A stretch of 64,000 bases of DNA from Sinorhizobium americanum (GTDB lineage Bacteria; Pseudomonadota; Alphaproteobacteria; Rhizobiales; Rhizobiaceae): assembly GCF_001651855.1 (NCBI RefSeq), contig NZ_LNQC01000053.1:62001-126000 (forward strand). The letters are read 5' to 3'. The translations under genes were made by a program, and so were the position numbers. Shown here one piece after another: positions 8,877-17,727 of this stretch (the stretch's first letter is position 1; every line of letters starts with the position of its first letter). The notes beneath the pieces are model-generated. The model saw only the letters and a list, made by a program, of their open reading frames with translations, was not told the DNA's origin and did no database searches.

Positions 8877-9102
8877 TCGGCGCTTTGCCACACACGACAG
8901 AAATTCTCCCGGTCTGAAACAGAAATTGAACGGCGGTTCTCTGCGCCGCGGGGTCCGTGCCGAAGGCTTGGAAATCCACGATAGAGCGGCTGGAAAGATG
9001 TGCCGGGAGAGCTCTCACAAGGGCAGGGGCATACCCTATGGCGGCGTCCCTGGAAGGGAGTTGTTAACCTTCATTTCCTATTCGCTAGGGACAGCCCTTT
9101 CG

Positions 9103-11922
9103 ATGATGAATTTCGAGTTTCAGGCCATGCGTATTCCCCGGACAAATTTCTCGACGGCAGCCTTGCATGATGCAGATGAGGCGGATGATTTCGAGCATCC
9201 GTATCAGGGATCACCGGACGGTTCACACGCCCAGACGACCCGCGCCTCGGCGCAGGACCATCTGTTCGAGGCGCCGGATGCGCCGCGCCGGGGCGCCGGA
9301 CATGAGGCGGACGAAATGGGATATGCCGGGCGCGCCGCGCGGCTTTACGGCCACGGCTCGGCCTATGCGCCGGCCCAGGTCACCGCCTCGACGCGCGATC
9401 CGCTGCCAACCCTTGCCGAGATCACCGGCCAGACCGACGGGCCGAGCTGGGAGAGCCACTTCTTCCTGTCGCCCAATGTCCGTTTTACCCGCACTCCGGA
9501 GCGCGAATTCATGAAACGCCGGGCATCGGCGGCGGACGAGAGCGGGGGAGGAGTCGAGGAAACCGGGGCGGAGGTTGCTGAACCGGATGTCGTCGCCGAA
9601 ACGGCCCCTGCCGACGCGGCACCCGCTACGGTCGAACCTGAAGCGCCGGCCCATAGCCCCTCCGAACTCCTGCGGGTGCTGATGCAGCAGCTTCCCTCCT
9701 GGCGTCCCGCGCAGGGGCGCGACACAGCATTGGCAGAATCGGCTCTCGATGCGGAAGCAGTGGTGAAGGAGGAGGTTTCGGTGGCGGAAGAGCCGGAGGG
9801 AACACCGGCGCGCGCGGTTCCGGAACGGGACGCCGCCGAGTTGAACCCCGACCCCACGTCGGATTCGGCCGCCATCGTCGTCAGCAACGAGGGAAATGCC
9901 CATCTCTCCTACCTTTCCGATCACGCCTTCTTCGAATTCATGCCGCTCGAAACGGTGGCCGTATCGCAGGTCGCCGTCGAACCGGTGAAGGAACCGGCGA
10001 AAGCGCCGGTTCAGATTGCGACGGCGCCGAAGCCCGTCGCCGTGCCGCCGGTGGAAATCCGTCCGCAGCCGCCAACGGCGATCACCTCGATGTTCCGAGT
10101 GGTCGAATGCCGCCCGGCGGCGACGGCCGTCGTTGCGCCGGTTCCCGCGCCAGTTCAGATCGTCAATAGGAGTGCAGAAGAGGCCGTGACGGCCACGCCA
10201 GCGCCAGCGCCAGCGTCGGTGGAGCCCGCCGAGTCCGTCAAAGCCGAGGAGGACACGCCGGACCTGGACGTTCCGGTCACCAAGGCCGCGATCACCATGC
10301 CGGCCGTGGTACAGCGTTCCACCTCTGCCCTCCCGCCGGGCGGCCGCGGCGAACGCCAGCAGGCTGGCGACACCTACGAATTTCCGGCCAAGGAACTGCT
10401 GCAGGAGCCGCCGCAGGGCCAGGGCTTCTTTATGACGCAGGAGCAGCTCGAGCAGAATGCCGGGCTTCTCGAAAGCGTGCTGGAGGACTTCGGGGTCAAG
10501 GGCGAGATCATCCATGTCCGGCCCGGCCCGGTCGTCACGCTCTACGAATTCGAGCCGGCGCCCGGCGTCAAATCCTCGCGCGTCATCGGCCTTGCTGACG
10601 ATATCGCCCGGTCGATGTCGGCGCTCTCTGCCCGCGTCGCAGTGGTGCCCGGCCGCAACGTCATCGGTATCGAGCTGCCGAATGCGACGCGCGAGACCGT
10701 CTATTTCCGCGAGCTGATCGAGTCCAATGATTTCCAGAGGACCGGCTGCAAGCTGGCGCTCTGCCTTGGCAAGACGATCGGCGGCGAGCCGGTGATCGCC
10801 GAGCTTGCCAAGATGCCGCATCTGCTCGTCGCGGGCACCACCGGCTCGGGCAAGTCGGTGGCGATCAACACGATGATCCTGTCGCTGCTCTACCGGCTGA
10901 AGCCGGAAGAGTGCCGGCTGATCATGGTCGACCCGAAGATGCTCGAACTTTCCGTCTATGATGGCATCCCGCACCTTCTGACGCCGGTCGTCACCGATCC
11001 GAAGAAGGCGGTGATGGCGCTCAAATGGGCAGTGCGCGAGATGGAGGACCGCTATCGCAAGATGTCGCGGCTCGGCGTCCGCAACATCGACGGCTATAAC
11101 CAGCGCGCCGCCGCCGCCCGCGAAAAGGGAGAGCCAATCCTTGCGACGGTGCAGACCGGCTTCGAGAAGGGCACCGGCGAGCCGCTCTTCGAGCAGCAGG
11201 AGATGGACCTCACGCCGATGCCCTATATCGTCGTCATCGTCGACGAGATGGCCGACCTGATGATGGTCGCGGGCAAGGAGATCGAAGGAGCGATCCAGCG
11301 CCTCGCGCAAATGGCGCGCGCCGCCGGCATCCACCTGATCATGGCGACGCAGCGCCCGTCGGTCGACGTCATCACCGGCACGATCAAGGCAAACTTCCCG
11401 ACCCGCATCTCCTTCCAGGTGACGTCGAAGATCGACAGCCGCACCATTCTCGGCGAGCAGGGCGCCGAGCAGTTGCTCGGCCAGGGCGACATGCTGCACA
11501 TGGCCGGCGGCGGCCGCATTGCCCGCGTCCACGGCCCCTTCGTCTCAGACCTCGAGGTCGAGCATGTGGTGGCGCATCTGAAGACGCAGGGGCGCCCCGA
11601 ATATCTGGAGACGGTGACGGCGGACGAAGAGGAAGAGGAGCCGGAAGAGGATCAGGGCGCCGTCTTCGACAAGAGCGCGATTGCCGCCGAAGACGGCAAC
11701 GAACTCTACGAGCAGGCGGTGAAGGTGGTGCTGCGCGACAAGAAGTGCTCGACCTCCTACATCCAGCGCCGGCTCGGCATCGGCTATAACCGCGCCGCTT
11801 CGCTCGTCGAGCGCATGGAAAAGGACGGCCTCGTCGGCCCCGCCAACCATGTCGGCAAGCGCGAGATCATCCATGGTAATCGCGATCACGCGGCGAAGGC
11901 TGACGACGGCGAGATGGAGTGA
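9103..11922 (+). CDS. ftsK: FtsK/SpoIIIE-type DNA translocase without membrane segments
   Basis: About 939 residues. The C-terminal half is a complete FtsK motor: alpha domain from [12 protein letters not shown], Walker A GTTGSGKS, Walker [15 protein letters not shown], the [12 protein letters not shown] segment, and a winged-helix gamma domain ([26 protein letters not shown]) that reads oriented KOPS-type sites. The N-terminal ~450 residues are acidic, Ala/Pro/Glu-rich linker with none of the four transmembrane helices of a division FtsK. Family knowledge says such proteins pump DNA; here it may be a soluble, replicon-borne second copy. The start is uncertain: ATG 9103 has AGGG upstream at 9088-9091; ATG 9127 is the alternative. 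Confidence 0.9.
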   Translation: MMNFEFQAMRIPRTNFSTAALHDADEADDFEHPYQGSPDGSHAQTTRASAQDHLFEAPDAPRRGAGHEADEMGYAGRAARLYGHGSAYAPAQVTASTRDPLPTLAEITGQTDGPSWESHFFLSPNVRFTRTPEREFMKRRASAADESGGGVEETGAEVAEPDVVAETAPADAAPATVEPEAPAHSPSELLRVLMQQLPSWRPAQGRDTALAESALDAEAVVKEEVSVAEEPEGTPARAVPERDAAELNPDPTSDSAAIVVSNEGNAHLSYLSDHAFFEFMPLETVAVSQVAVEPVKEPAKAPVQIATAPKPVAVPPVEIRPQPPTAITSMFRVVECRPAATAVVAPVPAPVQIVNRSAEEAVTATPAPAPASVEPAESVKAEEDTPDLDVPVTKAAITMPAVVQRSTSALPPGGRGERQQAGDTYEFPAKELLQEPPQGQGFFMTQEQLEQNAGLLESVLEDFGVKGEIIHVRPGPVVTLYEFEPAPGVKSSRVIGLADDIARSMSALSARVAVVPGRNVIGIELPNATRETVYFRELIESNDFQRTGCKLALCLGKTIGGEPVIAELAKMPHLLVAGTTGSGKSVAINTMILSLLYRLKPEECRLIMVDPKMLELSVYDGIPHLLTPVVTDPKKAVMALKWAVREMEDRYRKMSRLGVRNIDGYNQRAAAAREKGEPILATVQTGFEKGTGEPLFEQQEMDLTPMPYIVVIVDEMADLMMVAGKEIEGAIQRLAQMARAAGIHLIMATQRPSVDVITGTIKANFPTRISFQVTSKIDSRTILGEQGAEQLLGQGDMLHMAGGGRIARVHGPFVSDLEVEHVVAHLKTQGRPEYLETVTADEEEEEPEEDQGAVFDKSAIAAEDGNELYEQAVKVVLRDKKCSTSYIQRRLGIGYNRAASLVERMEKDGLVGPANHVGKREIIHGNRDHAAKADDGEME

Positions 11923-11980
11923 GCGGGCGGCTCGCTTGGGCAGGCGACTGTAGAGCAGGCGCACCGCGGCGACCACCAAC

Positions 11981-12143
11981 CCCCTCTGGCCTGCCGGCCA
12001 TCTCCCCCACAAGCGGGGCGAATATGTGCGGCACGCCCATGCCCCATCAAAGGGCTCCGCCTGCATCTGCCTTCCGGTGAAGTGGGCGGTTGCCGCGAGT
12101 CCTCTCCCCCCCTTGTGGGGGAGATGGCCGGCAGGCCAGAGGA
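11981..12143. repeat. Long inverted repeat, RIME-type mosaic element
   Basis: Left arm 11983-12018 and right arm 12108-12143 carry the same sequence in inverted order (CCTCTGGCCTGCCGGCCATC and onward to CCCCCACAAG) with about one mismatch in 36 bases, enclosing some 89 bases. This is the structure of a Rhizobium intergenic mosaic element. It fills most of the 392-base gap between ftsK and the GntR gene; the remainder of that gap holds only the GntR operator. Confidence 0.7.
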
Positions 12144-12308
12144 GGTCGGCGTCCCACCCGGGCTGACTTTGCGCATCATTGCGGCCAACCCATAAGCCCT
12201 GGTGAAAATATGCGCAGATGCTGATCTGACAGGCAAGCACAGCCGCGCCTGCGACGTAAGTCATTGAAATGAAGCGGCGATGATATTGGCACAACGCTTG
12301 CTTTCCAA

Positions 12309-12322
12309 TCTTGTATGCAAGA
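12309..12322. promoter_or_regulatory. GntR-type operator over the start codon
   Basis: TCTTGTATGCAAGA is a near-perfect palindrome (TCTTG / CAAGA) of the TTGTATACAA type bound by FCD-domain GntR regulators. It overlaps the ATG at 12315, which suggests that the regulator blocks its own expression and that of the downstream transporter. Confidence 0.45.
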
Positions 12323-13049
12323 CTTGTTGCCACAGCAGAACGATCAGACCGGCATAGACGAAGCCATCGTCTCTGCAATCCTCTCCGCCCGCATTCGCCC
12401 CGGCACGCGGTTGGGTGAAAGCGAAGTCGCGAGCCTCTTCGGCGTTTCTCGCACCCGGGTCCGCGAAGCGATGATGCGGCTCGAGCAGCGCGGCATCGTC
12501 AAGGTTAGTCCGCGGCGCGGCTGGTTCGTCGTCGAACCCTCGGCCGAGGAGGCGATGATGGTTTATGCGGCGCGGCGCGTCATCGAGGCGGGGCTGCTGC
12601 GCAGCATGGAGGCGTTGACGGAAGGCGGCCGCGACACTCTTCATGCGCATCTGGCGGAGGAAAAGCTGGCGATTGCCGCCGGTGATCGGCAGCGGCTCAC
12701 CTGCCTGATGGGCGACTTCCACATCCGCATCGCCGAACTTTCCGGCAATACCATCCTGGTCGAGATCCTGCGCGACCTGACGGCGCGCACCATCCTGATC
12801 TCGCTCATCTACCAGTCCGATTTCCACGCCATGCAGTCGCATCTCGGCCATTGCCGCATCGCCGCGGCGATGGAGGAGGGCGATTTCCTCAAGGCGGCAG
12901 AACTCTCCGTCGAGCATTTGGACGAGGTGGAGACGGGGCTGGACCTCACCCGCCGCCCTGATCCGCTGGCCGATCTCCGGCACTCCCTTTCGCTGCCGCC
13001 GCAGAACGCGGCCGCGTCGTCGAATGCACCCGGCAATGCCAAACCATGA
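12315..13049 (+). CDS. GntR family regulator (FCD subfamily)
   Basis: A 244-residue regulator. Residues ~12-72 are the winged helix (IDEAIVSAILSARIRPG; SLFGVSRTRVREAMMRLEQRG), followed by an all-helical FCD ligand domain (residues ~85-225) with metal/ligand-type residues in DFHIRIAELSGN and LGHCRIAAAMEEGD. The gene ends 25 bases before an amino acid ABC transporter operon on the same strand, so it most likely controls that uptake system. The operator-like palindrome across its start codon suggests autoregulation. The effector is not known. Confidence 0.88.
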   Translation: MQDLLPQQNDQTGIDEAIVSAILSARIRPGTRLGESEVASLFGVSRTRVREAMMRLEQRGIVKVSPRRGWFVVEPSAEEAMMVYAARRVIEAGLLRSMEALTEGGRDTLHAHLAEEKLAIAAGDRQRLTCLMGDFHIRIAELSGNTILVEILRDLTARTILISLIYQSDFHAMQSHLGHCRIAAAMEEGDFLKAAELSVEHLDEVETGLDLTRRPDPLADLRHSLSLPPQNAAASSNAPGNAKP

Positions 13050-13074
13050 CATCAACAGAGGAGAATGACCCCCA

Positions 13075-13860
13075 ATGCTTTCGAGAAGAGTTTTCGTCGC
13101 TATGGCGGCAATGGTCGCCGCGATCGGCTTCGGCTCCGTGGCGCAGGCCGATGCGCTCGACGACATCACCGCCCGCGGCACGATCCGCGTCGCCGTGCCG
13201 CAGGATTTTCCGCCCTTCGGCAGCGTCGGCCCGGACATGGCGCCGGTCGGTTATGACATCGACATGGCCAATCTGATTGCCGAGAAGCTCGGCGTGAAGG
13301 TCGAACTGGTGCCGGTGACGAGCGCCAACCGCATCCCCTACCTGCAGACCAACAAGGTCGATCTCGTCATTTCGAGCCTCGGCAAGAACCCGGATCGCGA
13401 AAAGGTCATCGACTTCACCGCCGCCTATGCGCCTTTCTACAACGGCGTCTTCGCCCCGGCCGATTTTGTGGCCACCAAGCCGGAAGAGCTTGCCGGCAAG
13501 ACCATCGGCGTCACCCGCGGCGCCGTCGAGGATCTGGAACTGACCAAGGTGGCGCCGGCCGACACCGTCATCAAGCGCTACGAGGACAACAACGGCACGA
13601 TTTCGGCCTTCCTTTCGGGCCAGGTCGAGGCGGTCGCCACCGGCAACGTCGTCGCCGCGGCGATCCTTGCGAAGAATCCGCCGAAGCGGCCGGAACTGAA
13701 GTTCCTGATCAAGAACTCGCCCTGCTATATCGGCCTTTCCAAGGAACAGCCGGCGCTGCTCGAGAAGGTCAACGGCATCATCGGCGCCGCGAAGACTGAC
13801 GGCAGCCTGAACGCCATTGCGCAGAAGTGGCTCGGCACCGACCTTCCGGCCGAACTCTGA
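13075..13860 (+). CDS. Polar amino acid ABC transporter, periplasmic binding protein
   Basis: A 261-residue family 3 solute-binding protein. A Sec signal peptide (MLSRRVFVAMAAMVAAIGFG, cleavage after AQA) leads into LDDITARGTIRVAVPQDFPPFG, GYDIDMANLIAEKLGV and a ligand-pocket segment VDLVISSLGKNPDREKVIDF. It captures an amino acid or similar amine/acid in the periplasm and delivers it to the two permeases that follow. A stable hairpin after its stop codon probably raises the amount of this subunit relative to the permeases. The ligand cannot be named from sequence alone. Confidence 0.92.
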   Translation: MLSRRVFVAMAAMVAAIGFGSVAQADALDDITARGTIRVAVPQDFPPFGSVGPDMAPVGYDIDMANLIAEKLGVKVELVPVTSANRIPYLQTNKVDLVISSLGKNPDREKVIDFTAAYAPFYNGVFAPADFVATKPEELAGKTIGVTRGAVEDLELTKVAPADTVIKRYEDNNGTISAFLSGQVEAVATGNVVAAAILAKNPPKRPELKFLIKNSPCYIGLSKEQPALLEKVNGIIGAAKTDGSLNAIAQKWLGTDLPAEL

Positions 13861-13867
13861 TCACCCC

Positions 13868-13895
13868 AAGCCACTCCGCGCGAGCGGGGTGGCTT
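13868..13895 (+). other. Intercistronic hairpin between binding protein and permease genes
   Basis: AAGCCACTCCGC and GCGGGGTGGCTT form a 12-pair stem (one G-T pair) capped by a GCGA tetraloop, 7 bases after the binding-protein stop codon. Such hairpins in ABC operons commonly protect the upstream message and reduce read-through, giving excess binding protein. Confidence 0.6.
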
Positions 13896-13923
13896 CACCG
13901 CCGTTTGCAAACAGGGGTGCGCC

Positions 13924-14595
13924 TTGAACTATCACTTCGAATTCGGCTGGCTCTTCGAATACTACCCGCAGATCATCAAGGGGATCGGCATTACGATCCA
14001 ACTGATCGCCATCGGTGCCGTCGCCGGCATCTCGCTCGGCATTGTCTGCGCCTGGGTGAGGGCGCTCGGGCCCCTGTGGCTGAAGCCGGTGGTCGCCGCC
14101 TATGTGGAGCTGATCCGCAATACGCCGTTCCTGATCCAGCTCTTCTTCATCTTCTTCGGGCTGCCGTCGCTAGGCCTGCAACTCAGCGAACTGCAGGCGG
14201 CCAATATCGCCATGGTCGTCAATCTCGGCGCCTATAGCTCAGAAATCATCCGCGCCGGCATCCAGGCGACGCCGAAGGGCCAGTTCGAGGCGGGCGCCAG
14301 CCTCGCCATGACGCCCTTCGAGACCTTCCGCCACGTGGTTCTCATTCCGTCGCTTCAGCGCATCTGGCCGGCGCTCTCCTCGCAGGTCGTCATCGTCATG
14401 CTCGGCTCCGCCGTCGTGTCGCAGATCGCCGCCGAGGACCTGACCTTTGCTGCCAATTTCATCCAGTCGCGAACCTTCCGCGCCTTCGAGGCCTATATGG
14501 TTTCGACCGCCGTCTACCTGCTGCTGGCCGTCCTGCTCCGCCAGGTGCTCGGCACGGTCGGCTGGCTGATCTTCCCGAGGAGGGCAGCCAAATGA
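13924..14595 (+). CDS. Amino acid ABC transporter permease 1
   Basis: A 223-residue HisM/GlnP-type permease with about five transmembrane helices. The N-terminal YYPQIIKGIGITIQLIAIG and the EAA loop (FEAGASLAMTPFETFRHVVLI) are typical of polar amino acid transporters. The start is TTG at 13924, supported by AGGGG at 13913-13917 and by the family N-terminus (NYHFEFGWLFEYYP). Its stop overlaps the next permease start (ATGA). The two permeases form the inner-membrane channel for the preceding binding protein. Confidence 0.9.
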   Translation: MNYHFEFGWLFEYYPQIIKGIGITIQLIAIGAVAGISLGIVCAWVRALGPLWLKPVVAAYVELIRNTPFLIQLFFIFFGLPSLGLQLSELQAANIAMVVNLGAYSSEIIRAGIQATPKGQFEAGASLAMTPFETFRHVVLIPSLQRIWPALSSQVVIVMLGSAVVSQIAAEDLTFAANFIQSRTFRAFEAYMVSTAVYLLLAVLLRQVLGTVGWLIFPRRAAK

Positions 14596-15251
14596 TCGAG
14601 TTCACCATCTGGGACGTCCTGCGCAACCTGCTGCTTGCCAGCCGCTGGACGATCGTTTTGTCGCTCGTCTCGTTCATCGGCGGCGGCCTCGTCGGCCTGG
14701 TCCTGCTGTTCCTGCGCATCAGCCGGCGCAAGTGGGCGCGGGCGGTGGCGAAATACTATATCGAGCTGTTCCAGGGGACGCCGCTCCTGATGCAGCTCTT
14801 CATTGCCTTCTTCGGGCTTGGCCTTTTCGGCATCGACGTGCCGGCCTGGCTGGCGGCGGGGCTGGCGCTGATCCTCTGGAGCGCGGCCTTCCTCGGCGAG
14901 ATCTGGCGCGGCTGCGTCGAGGCGATCGCCAAGGGGCAGTGGGAGGCCTCCGCCAGCCTCGGCATGGGGCGGCTGCAGCAGATGCGCTACGTCATCCTGC
15001 CGCAGGCGATGCGGATCGCCGTGCCGCCGACCGTCGGCTTTTCCGTGCAGGTGATCAAGGGCACGGCGCTGACCTCGATCATCGGCTTCGTCGAACTGTC
15101 GAAGGCCGGCACCGTCGTTACCAACGCCACCTTCCAGCCCTTCACCGTCTACGGGCTCGTGGCGCTCATCTATTTCGCGCTCTGCTGGCCCTTGTCCAAG
15201 AGCAGCCAGATCCTCGAAAGGAAGCTCAATGTCGCTCATCGAAATCACTGA
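14592..15251 (+). CDS. Amino acid ABC transporter permease 2
   Basis: A 219-residue partner permease of the same family, with WTIVLSLVSFIGGGLVGL as the first helix, an ELFQGTPLLMQLF motif, and the EAA loop WEASASLGMGRLQQMRYVIL. The start overlaps the stop of permease 1 by 4 bases, and its own 3' end overlaps the ATPase gene by 23 bases, so the set is tightly coupled in translation. Confidence 0.9.
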   Translation: MIEFTIWDVLRNLLLASRWTIVLSLVSFIGGGLVGLVLLFLRISRRKWARAVAKYYIELFQGTPLLMQLFIAFFGLGLFGIDVPAWLAAGLALILWSAAFLGEIWRGCVEAIAKGQWEASASLGMGRLQQMRYVILPQAMRIAVPPTVGFSVQVIKGTALTSIIGFVELSKAGTVVTNATFQPFTVYGLVALIYFALCWPLSKSSQILERKLNVAHRNH

Positions 15252-15954
15252 CGTGCGCAAGAGCTTCGGCGACAACGAGGTGCTGAAGGGCATCGATCTC
15301 GATGTCGAGCCGGGCGAGGTGATCGCCATCATCGGCAAGAGCGGCTCTGGCAAGTCGACGCTGCTACGCTGCATCAACGGGCTCGAGACCATCAGCGACG
15401 GCTCGATCTCGGTCGGCGGCGCCCAGCTTCTCGATGACGAAGCGCATCTGAAGGCGTTGCGCCTGAAGGTCGGGATGATCTTCCAGCAGTTCAATCTCTT
15501 TCCGCACCTGACGGTCGGCGGCAACGTCATGCTGTCGCAGATGGTCGTGAAGAAGACGCCGAAGCCGGCGGCCGAAGCGATGGCCCGCAAGATGCTGGAG
15601 CGGGTCGGACTCGACCACAAGTTCGACGCCTATCCGGACGAGCTCTCCGGCGGCCAGCAGCAGCGCGTGGCGATCGCCCGCGCGCTGGCGATGCAGCCGA
15701 TCGCGCTGCTATGCGACGAGATCACCTCGGCGCTAGACCCGGAGCTGGTGGCGGAGGTGCTGGCGGTCGTGCGCGAGCTTGCCGCCGAGGGCATGACGCT
15801 GCTGATGGTCACCCACGAGATGAAGTTTGCCCGCGACGTCTGCTCACGGGTCGTCTTCATGCATCAGGGCCGCGTCCACGAGATCGGCCCGCCGGAGGAG
15901 GTCTTTGCCAATCCGCGGACGCCGGAACTTAAACAGTTTCTCGGCGTCCATTGA
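15229..15954 (+). CDS. Amino acid ABC transporter ATP-binding protein
   Basis: A 241-residue ABC ATPase of the GlnQ/HisP group. It shows Walker [13 protein letters not shown]-loop [12 protein letters not shown], signature [15 protein letters not shown], Walker [15 protein letters not shown] and the H-loop [10 protein letters not shown]. It powers the transporter encoded just upstream. AAGGAAG precedes the ATG inside the 3' end of the permease gene. The gene ends 16 bases from the oppositely oriented cupredoxin gene. Confidence 0.95.
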   Translation: MSLIEITDVRKSFGDNEVLKGIDLDVEPGEVIAIIGKSGSGKSTLLRCINGLETISDGSISVGGAQLLDDEAHLKALRLKVGMIFQQFNLFPHLTVGGNVMLSQMVVKKTPKPAAEAMARKMLERVGLDHKFDAYPDELSGGQQQRVAIARALAMQPIALLCDEITSALDPELVAEVLAVVRELAAEGMTLLMVTHEMKFARDVCSRVVFMHQGRVHEIGPPEEVFANPRTPELKQFLGVH

Positions 15955-15969
15955 GCGAACGGGCACGGA

Positions 15970-16293
15970 TCAGGGCCGCACGGTGATGCGGCCCTTCATG
16001 TTCGGGTGGTAGCGGCAGATGTAATCGAAGCTGCCCGGCTCCTGCAGCCGGAGGCGGCCCGATTTCTTCGCCGGCAGCAGCACTTGCGCGCCGCCCTTCA
16101 CGGTAGCGGTGTGGATGAGGGAATCCTTGTTGATCCACTCGATCTCATCGCCGACTTTCGCTTCGATCTCCGCGGGCGCGTAGGCCAGCCGGTCGATCGT
16201 CACCTTTATCGTTTCCGCCTGCGAAGGAGCGGCGATCGCGGCCGCTCCGAGCAACAGGGTGGCAACGGCCGCGTGGTATACTGCCATGCTCAT
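15970..16293 (-). CDS. Periplasmic cupredoxin (amicyanin/plastocyanin-like)
   Basis: A 107-residue type 1 copper protein. A signal peptide ending near PSQA is followed by a single cupredoxin fold; the copper ligands are visible as His in DSLIHTATV and Cys, His and Met in YICRYHPNMKG. Such proteins carry electrons in the periplasm, for example between a dehydrogenase and an oxidase. The start overlaps the stop of the DUF4142 gene (ATGA), and both lie downstream of an ECF sigma gene, so it is probably part of that sigma factor's regulon. Confidence 0.88.
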   Translation of the reverse strand: MSMAVYHAAVATLLLGAAAIAAPSQAETIKVTIDRLAYAPAEIEAKVGDEIEWINKDSLIHTATVKGGAQVLLPAKKSGRLRLQEPGSFDYICRYHPNMKGRITVRP

Positions 16294-16814
16294 TTCAATT
16301 CCGCCGCGACGTGCTCGGCATGCTGCTGGTGGCCCTGGAACAGCTTCAGCCCCGTTTCGAGCAGGCTCTTGAGTTCGCCGTTCTGAGCGGCCGGGATCAG
16401 CATTGTTTCGAGCGCGCCGTTGACCTGCTTGTGATAGGCGACCTCGTGCTCGACATAGGCCCTGTCGAACTCGGCTCCGGAAAGCTTCGCCAGTTCCTGG
16501 CGCTTCGTTTCGGCCGCTTGCGAGAGCGCCTTGCTGGTGTCGTTGTCTTCGGGCGTGACATTGAGCTTCTTGACGAGGTCGAGGGCTTGGCTGTTCACCG
16601 CCTCATGGTCGCGCAGCATGGTCTCGGCGAATTCGACGACGGCCTTGTTCTTCGACATGGCGATCGCTTGTTTCGCCGCTTCGATGTCGAGCACGCCGGC
16701 CGTATAGGCGATATGGGCGATCTGCGGGTCCGTCGGCTTGTCGGCGCCAAGCGCCCCAGTGGCGCCGATGAAGAGGGCGATTGCCGTTGCAGCAGCTTTG
16801 AGGTTTTTGGTCAT
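16290..16814 (-). CDS. Periplasmic DUF4142 protein
   Basis: A 174-residue protein with a signal peptide (cleavage near TGALGA) and the helical, ferritin-like DUF4142 domain; typical segments are DPQIAHIAYTAGVLDIEAAKQAI and FAETMLRDHEAVN. The function of this family is not established; members are often found under stress sigma factors. It is cotranscribed with the cupredoxin gene (4-base overlap). Its promoter region holds a sequence that matches the promoter region of the ECF sigma gene in both elements and spacing, which points to direct control by that sigma factor. Confidence 0.86.
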   Translation of the reverse strand: MTKNLKAAATAIALFIGATGALGADKPTDPQIAHIAYTAGVLDIEAAKQAIAMSKNKAVVEFAETMLRDHEAVNSQALDLVKKLNVTPEDNDTSKALSQAAETKRQELAKLSGAEFDRAYVEHEVAYHKQVNGALETMLIPAAQNGELKSLLETGLKLFQGHQQHAEHVAAELK

Positions 16815-16861
16815 GGTGTGTTCCTTTCCTCGAGATCAGGCGTGAGCTTCAATCACACGCT

Positions 16862-16890
16862 TTGGATGCCTCGCGGGTGGAAACGTTCCC
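16862..16890 (-). promoter_or_regulatory. ECF-sigma promoter of DUF4142-cupredoxin genes
   Basis: Read on the minus strand, GGGAACGTTTC (16880-16890), a 9-base spacer, then GGCATCCAA (16862-16870). Both elements and the spacing are identical to those upstream of the ECF sigma gene. A GGAAC -35 element is the classic ECF signature. Confidence 0.7.
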
Positions 16891-16892
16891 GT

Positions 16893-17576
16893 CTATTTGC
16901 TGTCCTTATTTGTCGGCTCAGGCGAAATGCGGGCGAGGACAGCCTCGGTCAGCCGCTCGCAGCGCTTGCCGGCGAAGGGGAAGGCATCGAGCAGCACCGG
17001 GCCGATCTGTTTTTCCAGTTGCTCTTTCAGCAGGTGCCGCGCGCGATGCAGCCGCGTGCGCACGGTTTCCGGACGAAGCCCGAGCAGGGAGGCGGTCTCG
17101 TCGTTGTTGAGCCCCTCAACCACGCGCAGCACGAAAACGCTCCGGTAGGCGTCCGGCAGATGATCCGTCAGCCTTTCGATAAGGTCGAGAATCTGTCGCT
17201 GTGCCATGGTCTTTTCCGGGTCGCTCGTGTTTGCGTTCAGCGGGAAGGCGATGATTTCCGCGTGACGCGATTGCCGCATGCTCTCGACGAGCGCCATCTG
17301 GCGCCGGCTCTTGCGCAGCCGGCCGAGCGCCTCGTTGATGACGATGCGGGCCAGCCAGGTGGTGATTGCGGCGTCGCCGCGGAATTCGGCAAAATGCGTG
17401 AAGGCGCGGACATAGGCCTCCTGCAGCACGTCTTCCGCATCATTGTTGTTGCGTACGATGCTCCGCGCGATCCGATAGAGCTTGCGGTTATGCGCCTGCA
17501 TGACGGCGCGAAAGCTTTCGATATCCTCCGCACTGGGCGGGCTTTTCAGGCGATGCCGGGTCTCAACGCTGGGCAT
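16893..17576 (-). CDS. ECF RNA polymerase sigma factor
   Basis: A 227-residue extracytoplasmic-function sigma factor. Region 2 is residues ~25-90 (YRIARSIVRNNNDAEDVLQE and FRGDAAITTWLARIVINEAL); region 4 is residues ~140-195 (LPDAYRSVFVLRVVEGLNNDETASLLGL, PETVRTRLHRARHLL). It directs RNA polymerase to GGAAC-type promoters. The genes downstream encode a DUF4142 protein and a cupredoxin; no anti-sigma factor is adjacent, which is unusual and leaves the activating signal unclear. The same promoter motif precedes this gene and the DUF4142 gene, indicating autoregulation. Confidence 0.93.
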   Translation of the reverse strand: MPSVETRHRLKSPPSAEDIESFRAVMQAHNRKLYRIARSIVRNNNDAEDVLQEAYVRAFTHFAEFRGDAAITTWLARIVINEALGRLRKSRRQMALVESMRQSRHAEIIAFPLNANTSDPEKTMAQRQILDLIERLTDHLPDAYRSVFVLRVVEGLNNDETASLLGLRPETVRTRLHRARHLLKEQLEKQIGPVLLDAFPFAGKRCERLTEAVLARISPEPTNKDSK

Positions 17577-17607
17577 GATCGGCTCCCCATGGTCATGTTC
17601 TCGCGCA

Positions 17608-17636
17608 TTGGATGCCGCATCGCGCGAAACGTTCCC
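17608..17636 (-). promoter_or_regulatory. Autoregulatory ECF-sigma promoter
   Basis: On the minus strand GGGAACGTTTC (17626-17636), 9 bases, GGCATCCAA (17608-17616), about 32 bases before the sigma gene start. It is identical in both elements and spacing to the promoter at 16862-16890. Confidence 0.7.
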
Positions 17637-17727
17637 AATCCGATAGCGGTATTATCGAATGTAGCGCGATGATGTCCGGATGCGAGCGTCGCGCGGACCG
17701 CCTTCGAAGATACCGTGAGAAGCGCAT

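Noticed and set aside
9223-11532. A 769-codon open frame on the minus strand within ftsK.
   Set aside because: It is His/Arg/Asp-rich antisense sequence with no recognisable domain, opposite a certain FtsK motor.
11981-12143. Inverted repeat considered as ends of an insertion sequence.
   Set aside because: Only about 89 bases are enclosed, with no transposase and no target duplication seen; it fits a mosaic palindromic element.
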